From Pseudomonadota bacterium (lineage in GTDB: Bacteria > Desulfobacterota > JAPLJL01): a stretch of DNA of 6,101 nt. This document shows, piece after piece, positions 1 through 4,841 of this stretch (position 1 is the stretch's first letter; each line of letters starts with the position of its first letter). A program made the position numbers and the translations under genes. The stretch spans positions 1 through 6,101 of the forward strand of contig JAPLJL010000087.1 in NCBI GenBank assembly GCA_026388615.1. The letters are read 5' to 3'. The notes under the pieces are model-generated. The model made no database searches. It saw nothing but the letters and a program-made list of their open reading frames with translations, and was not told the origin of the DNA.

Positions 1-1
1 T

Positions 2-46
2 GAGCAATAAGCAATAAGCAATAAGCAATGAGCAATGAGCAACGAG
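2..46. repeat. 7-base tandem array, unit RAGCAAT
   Basis: Six consecutive 7-base units fit RAGCAAT, with one final-base change in the sixth, followed by a partial unit. The phase is uninterrupted. It belongs to a set of period-7 arrays in this window and shares the core AGCAA with the array inside the HD-domain gene at 5067-5115. The array may continue beyond the left edge. Confidence 0.85.
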
Positions 47-81
47 TATGATCCAAGAACACCGGGACAACAGAACCCGGA

Positions 82-116
82 AACCAGCAACTTTGAACCG
101 TGAATCCTGAACCCGA
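82..116. repeat. Degenerate 7-base array, unit AAYCNTG
   Basis: Five units in 7-base phase match AAYCNTG loosely; the central ones (89-109) are clearest. The array runs directly into the ribosome binding site of the following gene, so the leader of that gene is made of repeat. A small inverted repeat, CCGGG at 62-66 with CCCGG at 76-80, lies just upstream. Confidence 0.55.
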
Positions 117-121
117 GAGGT
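115..121 (+). promoter_or_regulatory. Ribosome binding site deciding the oxidoreductase start
   Basis: GAGAGGT is a good Shine-Dalgarno match. It lies 7 bases before the ATG at 129 but only 1 base before the in-frame ATG at 123, so 129 is the better start. Confidence 0.6.
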
Positions 122-128
122 AATGATC

Positions 129-1703
129 ATGTTCCGAAAAAAACACCAAGGTAACGATTACGACGCTATCATCATCGGCACAGGCATCGGGGGCCTGGTG
201 GCCGGGTCCTACCTGGCCAAGGCGGGCGCCCGGGTCATGCTTTACGAGCACCACAGCCAGCCCGGGGGGTATTTCACCTCCTTCACCCGGCAGGGCTTCA
301 CTTTCGACGGCGGGATCCAGGCCTGCGAGGACTGCGGAATGCTCTTTCCCGTCCTGCGCCAGATCGGCGTGCTCGACCGGGTGGAACTCAAGAAAACCCG
401 GTTCGCCCTGGCCACCCCGGATCATTTCGCCGTGCTCGATTCCCTGGAGAACGTGCAGACCTTTTATCGGGAGCTCCTGAAGGTTTTCCCGGACCAGGCC
501 GCCGGAATCAACCGGATTGTCGAGGACATCGGCAATTTCTGCCGGGTGATGGAGGCCTACTGCCAGCTTCCCAATCCCATGTTCGGGCCCCTGCACCCGG
601 CCCTGACCAAGTACCCGGGCTGGCGGAAGAAATACAAAGGGGATTTGAAGCACTCGAAGGAGTTCATGGAGTTCATGAAGATCACGCTCGACACCTACCT
701 CGAGAACCGCCTCAGCAACCCCGACCTGATCCGCTTCATCAAGCAGATGATGTACGCGGGGGCGCCGGCCTCGTTCACGCTCTCTTTTTACTACTTCGTG
801 ATGGATTATTACCATCCCAAGGGCGGGTTCCAGTCGATTTCGAATGCCCTGGCCGATTTCATCACCGAGCAGGGCGGTAAGATCCAGTATAAGACCCTGG
901 TGGAACAGATCGTGCTGGAAAACGGCCGGGCCGGCGGGGTCCGCCTCAACTCCGGGGAGGTGGTCCGCGCCCCCTACATCGTCTCCAACAGCGACGCCCG
1001 CCGGACCTTCCTGAAGATGCTCCCGCCCGAGGCCACGCCGGAGACCTACCGCTGGCGGCTGGCCCAGACGCCGGTTTCCGATTCGATCGTCACCGTCTTC
1101 CTGGGGGTGGACATTCCGGCCGCGGAGATCAAGACCCGGGACTGCAAGCATATTTATTACCTGCCTGACTACAAAGGGGTGGATATTCTCAAGTCGCTCG
1201 ATGATGAGGAGGTTTATGCCAGCGCCCCGGTGGAGATCTGCATCCCCTCGCTGGAAGATCCCACGATGGCCCCGCCGGGGAAGACCGCGATTGTGTTACA
1301 AAGCCTGGCTTACATGAACTACGCGAACAACTGGGGGACGGAGAACGGAAAGCGCACCGAGAAGTACAAGGCCCTGAAGGAAAAGGTCTCGAACCAGCTG
1401 ATCGCGAGCGCGGAAAAGCTCATCCCTGGGCTCTCGGGAAAAATCTTGTTCAAGGCCGTGGGCACGCCCTACACCAACGAGCGCTACACGCTTAACGCGG
1501 AAGGTGCCACCGCCGGCTGGACCTACAACCCGACGAAAGCGATGAACACGGGGTGGGAGGGAATGAAGGGATTCCAGACCCCGGTGAAGAACCTCTATCT
1601 GGTGGGGCACTGGACGATGTCGCCCGGCGGGGCGCCGGCGGGGTTCATGTCGGGCCGGATCGTCTCTTCCCTGATCAAGTGGCGGTTGCGCCTTCGGGTA
1701 TAA
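129..1703 (+). CDS. CrtI/RetSat-type FAD-dependent oxidoreductase
   Basis: A 524-residue flavoprotein of the phytoene desaturase / carotenoid isomerase / retinol saturase superfamily (COG1233-like). Seen: an N-terminal Rossmann dinucleotide-binding motif GTGIGG at residues 17-22, the ribose-binding acidic residue E40 at the end of the second strand, and PGG at 45-47. Near the C-terminus, a conserved block around 446-468 (TPYTNERYT...GATAGW) and the FAD-closing motif NLYLVGHW near 488-495 are followed by a Gly-rich helix start. Length is normal for the family, so the gene looks intact. Family members desaturate, saturate or isomerise polyene or isoprenoid chains, usually as cytosolic or membrane-peripheral enzymes. 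No carotenoid synthesis gene is visible nearby, so the substrate cannot be named; a saturase or reductase role in an anaerobe is as plausible as a desaturase role. The start at 129 was chosen over 123 by ribosome-site spacing. TATAAT overlaps the stop codon (1699-1704), without a convincing -35 partner. Confidence 0.88.
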   Translation: MFRKKHQGNDYDAIIIGTGIGGLVAGSYLAKAGARVMLYEHHSQPGGYFTSFTRQGFTFDGGIQACEDCGMLFPVLRQIGVLDRVELKKTRFALATPDHFAVLDSLENVQTFYRELLKVFPDQAAGINRIVEDIGNFCRVMEAYCQLPNPMFGPLHPALTKYPGWRKKYKGDLKHSKEFMEFMKITLDTYLENRLSNPDLIRFIKQMMYAGAPASFTLSFYYFVMDYYHPKGGFQSISNALADFITEQGGKIQYKTLVEQIVLENGRAGGVRLNSGEVVRAPYIVSNSDARRTFLKMLPPEATPETYRWRLAQTPVSDSIVTVFLGVDIPAAEIKTRDCKHIYYLPDYKGVDILKSLDDEEVYASAPVEICIPSLEDPTMAPPGKTAIVLQSLAYMNYANNWGTENGKRTEKYKALKEKVSNQLIASAEKLIPGLSGKILFKAVGTPYTNERYTLNAEGATAGWTYNPTKAMNTGWEGMKGFQTPVKNLYLVGHWTMSPGGAPAGFMSGRIVSSLIKWRLRLRV

Positions 1704-1715
1704 TTTTGGCTGGTC

Positions 1716-1742
1716 TGTCATTCTGAACGAAGTGAAGAATCT
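1716..1742. repeat. Single arm of a dispersed repeat (GTCATTCTGAACGAAG type)
   Basis: The spacer after the oxidoreductase holds a sequence starting TGTCATTCTGAACGAAG and ending GAAGAATCT. From general knowledge this resembles a dispersed repeat of many environmental bacterial genomes, usually paired with an inverted second arm. No second arm is present here, so it looks like a solo or truncated copy. Confidence 0.5.
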
Positions 1743-1758
1743 AAAAATCGCGAAATAA

Positions 1759-2202
1759 ATGAAATACAAACACATCAATATCGTCGCGCGGGACTGGAAG
1801 GCACTGGCTAAATTCTACGAGAAGGTCTTCGGGTGTGTCCGGGTGCCTCCGGAACGGCATCTTTCGGGTGAATGGCTGGAAAGGGGTACGGGGGTGAAGG
1901 ATGCCGAGATATCCGGTGCGCATCTTCGACTGCCTGGCTATGGCGAGCAGGGACCGACGCTGGAGATGTTCCAATATTCGACAAACAAAAAGAAACCATC
2001 TCCTGTAGCAAACCGTGAAGGATTTGGCCATATCGCGTTTGAGGTCCAGGATGTGGATAAGGTGATGAAGAGCGTCCTGGCGCATGGTGGTAAAAAGGTC
2101 GGCGAGGTCGCAACAGCGGCAGTTGAAGGGGTGGGGAAATTGACGGTAGTATATGTTGCCGATCCGGAAGGCAATATCATTGAATTGCAACGGTGGGATT
2201 AG
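1759..2202 (+). CDS. VOC-fold (glyoxalase/epimerase-type) metalloprotein
   Basis: A 147-residue protein of the vicinal oxygen chelate superfamily, with two beta-alpha-beta-beta-beta modules (about 1-75 and 86-147). The four expected metal ligands are all present: H5 (KHINIVA), E69 (LEMFQYS), H91 (GHIAFEV) and E142 (IIELQRW). This H/E/H/E pattern is that of glyoxalase I and methylmalonyl-CoA epimerase. A divalent-metal lyase, isomerase or epimerase is therefore likely and a non-catalytic binding protein less so. The motif YVADPEGNIIEL is the classic C-terminal strand. The substrate cannot be read from sequence or neighbours. Length is typical for a single-gene VOC enzyme. The gene follows the oxidoreductase by 55 bases containing a repeat arm, and no good Shine-Dalgarno precedes ATG 1759. 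Translation may be weak, or coupled to the upstream gene. Confidence 0.87.
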   Translation: MKYKHINIVARDWKALAKFYEKVFGCVRVPPERHLSGEWLERGTGVKDAEISGAHLRLPGYGEQGPTLEMFQYSTNKKKPSPVANREGFGHIAFEVQDVDKVMKSVLAHGGKKVGEVATAAVEGVGKLTVVYVADPEGNIIELQRWD

Positions 2203-2249
2203 TTCAACTGTTCATTTCATAGCGCATCAAAAGACACGTTACTTTAATT

Positions 2250-2319
2250 GTCATTCCGGGCTTGACCCGGAATCCAGTATTTCAATAAGTTCCTGGATCC
2301 CTGCTTTCGCAGGGATGAC
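2250..2319. repeat. Dispersed palindromic element (GTCATTCC...GGATGAC)
   Basis: A 70-base element bounded by GTCAT (2250-2254) and ATGAC (2315-2319). Inside are two perfect hairpins: ATTCCGGG 2253-2260 with CCCGGAAT 2266-2273, and ATCCCTGC 2297-2304 with GCAGGGAT 2309-2316. A further pairing of ATCCAG (2272-2277) with CTGGAT (2293-2298) is possible. This architecture matches a well-known class of REP/MITE-like repeats. It ends 11 bases before the ribosome binding site of the flavoprotein gene. There is no T-tract, so it is not a standard terminator. Confidence 0.75.
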
Positions 2320-2343
2320 GACAAAAAGCCGAAAGGGATATTG

Positions 2344-2976
2344 ATGAAAATACTTGGACTTTGCGGGTCGCCGGTTAAAAAAGGGAATGCCTATGTCTAC
2401 CTGGAAAAGGCCCTGGAGCCGATCCAGGGCACGGGACCGGAAATCGAGATCGTCGAGCTCGCTAAAAAGAAGATCGAAGACTGCGTACACTGCAACTGGT
2501 GCCTGAAGAACAAGGATGCCGAAAAGATCTGCGTCCAGAAGGATGACGGGGAAGAAGTTCTACACAAAATAAAATCCTGCGACATCCTGGTAGCGGCCTC
2601 GCCGGCCTACTACGGGAGGATGACGGGAAGGCTGGCCGCCATTTTTGACCGCACCCGGCCATTCATTTTCAGTCCTGCCCACCGGGGCGCGATGAAAGAC
2701 AAGCTGGGGGTGGCCCTGACCGTGGGATGGGGGCGCAACGCCGGGATGGAAACAACCCTTCTTTCCATCATTTACAGCTTCATGGTCCTGGAGATGCTTC
2801 CGGTCAGCTACCACGACGGGGGCGCCCTTTTCGGCGCGGCGGGTATCGCCAACCCGGTTCTCGTCCGGCGCGAGAAGGATGACCATCACGCCGTCGAGGC
2901 CGACCTGCCTGGCATCCTTGCCGCGCAGGGAGTGATCAAAAGGGCAGTCGACCTTTCGGGAAGAATCAAAAGATAA
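2344..2976 (+). CDS. Flavodoxin-fold iron-sulfur flavoprotein (FMN reductase type)
   Basis: A 210-residue protein of the NADPH-dependent FMN reductase / iron-sulfur flavoprotein group (COG0655-like). Residues 7-16 (CGSPVKKGNA) form the FMN phosphate-binding loop. SPAYYGRMTGRLAAIFDR at 86-103 is the flavin-contacting segment. Between them, C47-x2-C50-x2-C53-x9-C63 is a compact cysteine motif like those holding the [4Fe-4S] cluster of archaeal iron-sulfur flavoproteins, with a longer last gap. The segment GWGRNAGMETTLLSIIYSFM is typical of the central part of this family. The likely role is cytosolic electron transfer or reduction of small acceptors; the partner is unknown. ATG 2344 was chosen over the in-frame TTG at 2341 because GAAAGGGA at 2331-2338 sits 5 bases upstream of it. 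Length is normal. The gene stands alone between repeat elements, so its operon context says little. Confidence 0.85.
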   Translation: MKILGLCGSPVKKGNAYVYLEKALEPIQGTGPEIEIVELAKKKIEDCVHCNWCLKNKDAEKICVQKDDGEEVLHKIKSCDILVAASPAYYGRMTGRLAAIFDRTRPFIFSPAHRGAMKDKLGVALTVGWGRNAGMETTLLSIIYSFMVLEMLPVSYHDGGALFGAAGIANPVLVRREKDDHHAVEADLPGILAAQGVIKRAVDLSGRIKR

Positions 2977-2982
2977 ATCCTA

Positions 2983-3024
2983 ATGACGATTTACGATTTA
3001 CGATTGACGATTGTAGATTGAGGA
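2983..3024. repeat. 7-base tandem array, unit TTKACGA
   Basis: Six consecutive units in uninterrupted 7-base phase, best consensus TTKACGA; the last two units are degenerate. It begins seven bases after the flavoprotein stop codon. Bases 3025-3081 beyond it are AT-rich and show nothing else recognisable. Confidence 0.75.
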
Positions 3025-3081
3025 ATAAATAGAATAAAAGTTGGAATAAACGCTTCAGAACTTAAAGTCCGACAGCTTTTC

Positions 3082-3222
3082 GTCATTGCGAGTCCCGCTT
3101 GGCGGGACGTGGCAATCTATTTTCCCAAAAATTGATTTTTGGATTATGGAATTTATCTCAGGTCTTACGTGAGATTGCTTCGCTTCCCTCGAAATATCTC
3201 GGGACAAGTCGCTCGCAATGAC
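3082..3222. repeat. Inverted-repeat element copy 1 (GTCATTGCGAG ends)
   Basis: A 141-base element with perfect 11-base inverted ends: GTCATTGCGAG at 3082-3092 and CTCGCAATGAC at 3212-3222. Subterminal GGCAATCT (3111-3118) and AGATTGCT (3172-3179) also pair. Each part carries small hairpins: GTCCCGC 3092-3098 with GCGGGAC 3102-3108, and CCAAAAA 3125-3131 with TTTTTGG 3136-3142. It encodes nothing convincing. It resembles MITE-like dispersed repeats common in environmental bacterial genomes. It lies in the 457-base gene-free stretch between the flavoprotein and the Rrf2 regulator. Confidence 0.8.
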
Positions 3223-3231
3223 AACTGCCCT

Positions 3232-3356
3232 GTCATCGCGAGCCCCGATGGGAATCGGGGCGAGGTGATCTCTCAGCCAAGTTTCAAATACTTTGCCATA
3301 AGAAAGAAAAACCGCGATTGCCTCACCCTTCGACTGCGCTCAGGGCTCGCAATGAC
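3232..3356. repeat. Inverted-repeat element copy 2 (GTCATCGCGAG ends)
   Basis: A second, shorter element of the same type begins nine bases after copy 1. Its left end GTCATCGCGAG (3232-3242) has one change from copy 1; its right end CTCGCAATGAC (3346-3356) is identical. An internal perfect hairpin pairs CCCCGAT 3243-3249 with ATCGGGG 3254-3260. The interior differs from copy 1, so the two are not a simple recent duplication. It ends 18 bases before the -35 of the candidate Rrf2 promoter. Confidence 0.75.
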
Positions 3357-3373
3357 GAAAAGGGGGAGAAATG

Positions 3374-3402
3374 TTGATACGATTTCTATATTCTAGTATT
3401 GT
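3374..3402 (+). promoter_or_regulatory. Candidate sigma-70-type promoter of the Rrf2 operon
   Basis: TTGATA (3374-3379) and TATTGT (3397-3402) are separated by 17 bases and would start transcription about 25 bases before the regulator's ATG. The direct repeat TAGTA (3394-3398 and 3402-3406) overlaps and follows the -10 box and could be part of an operator for autoregulation, but it is not the inverted repeat usual for IscR-like sites. This rests on pattern matching only. Confidence 0.35.
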
Positions 3403-3433
3403 AGTACCATAATTCTTGATAGGGGGATTGGCA

Positions 3434-3889
3434 ATGGCGAAGATACTAAACATTTCCGAAGCGGTTTCCCTAGCATTGCACGCGGCGCTGATGATGTCGG
3501 CCAACCCGGGCCGGCTGGTTTCCACGCATGAAATTGCCACCGCGCTCAAGGGTTCGGAGGCGCACCTCGCCAAGGTCCTCCAGCGCATGGTGCGAGCCGG
3601 CCTAGTGGAGTCCATCCGGGGGCCCGCCGGGGGCTTCCGGCTGAAAAAGAAACCATCGGAGATCTATCTTTTGGAGATTTTTGAAATTATTGAGGGCAAG
3701 CTTGCGGAGGATAAATGTCTGCTTTCCTCCCCGATCTGCCCCGCGGGGTCCTGCATCTTCGGCGGGATGCTGGATTCGGTCAATCGGCAGGTGAGGGAGT
3801 ATCTGACCAAAACCCGGCTTTCGGAGTTTAGTAACCTTTCTCTTCCCCGGAAGGGAGGAAAACATGGCCAGAACAAGAAAAATCATTGA
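3434..3889 (+). CDS. Rrf2-family transcriptional regulator with cysteine triad
   Basis: A 151-residue Rrf2/IscR/NsrR-family DNA-binding protein. The N-terminal winged helix-turn-helix covers about 10-75: STHEIATALKGSEAHLAKVLQ is the helix-turn-helix region and IRGPAGGFRL (61-70) is the characteristic wing. Three cysteines follow, C95-x6-C102-x4-C107, where IscR and NsrR have C-x5-C-x5-C. They probably bind an Fe-S cluster that senses redox state, iron or nitric oxide; the ligand role is inferred from the family. The C-terminal tail after about 135 is basic and low in complexity. ATG 3434 is preceded by AGGGGGA (3421-3427) at 6 bases, which favours it over upstream in-frame TTG codons. Its 3' end overlaps the ferredoxin gene by 26 bases, so the two are almost certainly co-transcribed, and the regulator is likely to control its own operon. 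Confidence 0.92.
   Translation: MAKILNISEAVSLALHAALMMSANPGRLVSTHEIATALKGSEAHLAKVLQRMVRAGLVESIRGPAGGFRLKKKPSEIYLLEIFEIIEGKLAEDKCLLSSPICPAGSCIFGGMLDSVNRQVREYLTKTRLSEFSNLSLPRKGGKHGQNKKNH
3853..3859 (+). promoter_or_regulatory. Strong ribosome binding site inside the Rrf2 gene
   Basis: GGGAGGA lies within the last codons of the regulator, 4 bases before ATG 3864. It supports the overlapping start of the ferredoxin gene and high or coupled translation. Confidence 0.7.
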
Positions 3890-4631
3890 GATCGACGAAA
3901 AGAAGTGCAACGGCTGCGGGCAGTGTGTTTCCGCCTGCGCGGAAGGGGCGCTCGAACTGGTTAACGGCAAGGCCAAACTCGTTAAAGACATTTATTGCGA
4001 TGGACTCGGGGCCTGCATCGGCGAATGCCCGGAAGGGGCGTTAAAAATAATTGAACGGGATGCGGTTTCGTTTAACGAGAAGGCGGTGGAGAAAAGAATG
4101 GAAAGCAAAATACTTAAAGCGAAGAAAGGCAAAACCCCGAAGACGCCGAAACCCGGCGGGACCGGGGAAACCCTGCCCTGCGGCTGTCCTTCGAGCCAGG
4201 TGATGGATCTCAAACCGGCAAAGGGTACTCATATATACACGCCGACTCAGGGAGTTGATTCCGAGCTTTCGCACTGGCCGATCAAGCTGAAGCTTCTTCC
4301 GCCCGAGGCGCCTTTTTTGAAGGGGGCCGATCTCGTCCTCCTGGCTGACTGTGCCGCGGCGGCCTATCCAAACCTGCACCCGAATCTCCTCCGGGGCCGG
4401 GCCATCGTCATGGCCTGCCCGAAGTTCGACGATCTTGAGGGGCACATCAATCGGCTGGCGGCGATCCTGGAAGCCTCTCACCCGAAGAGCCTGACCGTTG
4501 TCATCATGGAGGTCCCCTGCTGCAACGGCCTGCTTTTCGCCGCCGAGAAGGCGATCGAGCTTTCCGGGGTAAAAGTGCCGATGAAGAAGATGGTGATCAG
4601 CAGAGACGGGAAAATATTAGATAATGTCTAA
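3864..4631 (+). CDS. 4Fe-4S ferredoxin-like protein with Cys-rich C-terminal domain
   Basis: A 255-residue protein. Residues 1-65 are a bacterial-type two-cluster ferredoxin domain: C15-x2-C18-x2-C21-x3-C25 and, later, C45-x5-C51-x3-C55-P. By the usual pairing, cluster I has C15, C18, C21 and C55. Cluster II has C25, C45 and C51, and its fourth ligand is replaced by L48. A basic, Pro/Gly-rich linker (about 85-103) leads to a C-terminal domain with PCGCP at 105-109, C163 (LADCAAAAYPN), C185 (MACPKFDD) and the pair C219-C220 (EVPCCNG). These cysteines look like more metal or thiol chemistry, but I do not recognise an enzyme. From memory, similar proteins sit beside Rrf2 regulators and sometimes hybrid cluster protein genes in anaerobes; no such gene is in the window. 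A cytosolic redox or stress electron-transfer role is likely. No signal peptide is seen. The stop codon lies inside a repeat array. Confidence 0.85.
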   Translation: MARTRKIIEIDEKKCNGCGQCVSACAEGALELVNGKAKLVKDIYCDGLGACIGECPEGALKIIERDAVSFNEKAVEKRMESKILKAKKGKTPKTPKPGGTGETLPCGCPSSQVMDLKPAKGTHIYTPTQGVDSELSHWPIKLKLLPPEAPFLKGADLVLLADCAAAAYPNLHPNLLRGRAIVMACPKFDDLEGHINRLAAILEASHPKSLTVVIMEVPCCNGLLFAAEKAIELSGVKVPMKKMVISRDGKILDNV

Positions 4632-4663
4632 TTTCTAATGACGAATGTCTAATCAATGTCTAA
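4618..4663. repeat. 7-base array, unit TGTCTAA, entering the ferredoxin gene
   Basis: Five in-phase units from 4618 to 4652 fit TGTCTAA loosely, and an exact unit recurs at 4657-4663 after a 4-base slip. The unit at 4625-4631 supplies the last codon and TAA stop of the ferredoxin gene. The following spacer to 4748 is AT-rich, with a palindromic GTTTAAAC at 4726-4733 and no clear terminator. Confidence 0.7.
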
Positions 4664-4748
4664 ATTCAAAATGCCTAAACACAAAATTCAGATCTCCAAA
4701 GGACTACGATTTTATTGGATGCCTTGTTTAAACATTAGTAAATGGGAT

Positions 4749-4832
4749 TTGGTTATTGGTCATTGTTTGGTCATTGGTGCTTGGTCATTGGGATTTGATT
4801 AGAAATTAGAAATTAGTCATTAGTCATTAAAT
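4749..4832. repeat. Twelve-unit 7-base array with drifting consensus
   Basis: Twelve 7-base units run without phase break. The consensus changes along the array from TTGGTYA through GTCATTG to ATTAGAA (twice exactly) and ATTAGTC (twice exactly). It ends 9 bases before the ATG of the HD-domain gene. That gene's leader is therefore mostly repeat and contains no recognisable Shine-Dalgarno. Confidence 0.8.
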
Positions 4833-4841
4833 AATTTGCTT

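Noticed and set aside
2..46. CRISPR or plasmid iteron array
   Set aside because: Seven-base units without spacers are too short for CRISPR, and no replication gene or origin feature is near to support iterons.
1699..1704. Exact TATAAT overlapping the oxidoreductase stop codon, as a promoter for the VOC gene
   Set aside because: No acceptable -35 lies 16-18 bases upstream and there is no extended -10, so it is probably chance.
1296..1778. Long open frame on the - strand opposite the oxidoreductase
   Set aside because: It is Arg/Pro/His-rich with no recognisable domain and lies opposite a clear gene; typical of a shadow frame in GC-rich DNA.
2153..2344. Short open frame across the VOC gene end and the spacer
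   Set aside because: Most of it is translation of the palindromic repeat element at 2250-2319.
3139..3396. Open frame of 85 codons on the + strand between flavoprotein and regulator
   Set aside because: It runs through both inverted-repeat elements, has no ribosome site and no recognisable protein features.
3394..3413. IscR-like operator near the Rrf2 promoter
   Set aside because: The TAGTA repeats are direct, not inverted, and do not fit the known dyad; kept only as a remark in the promoter entry.
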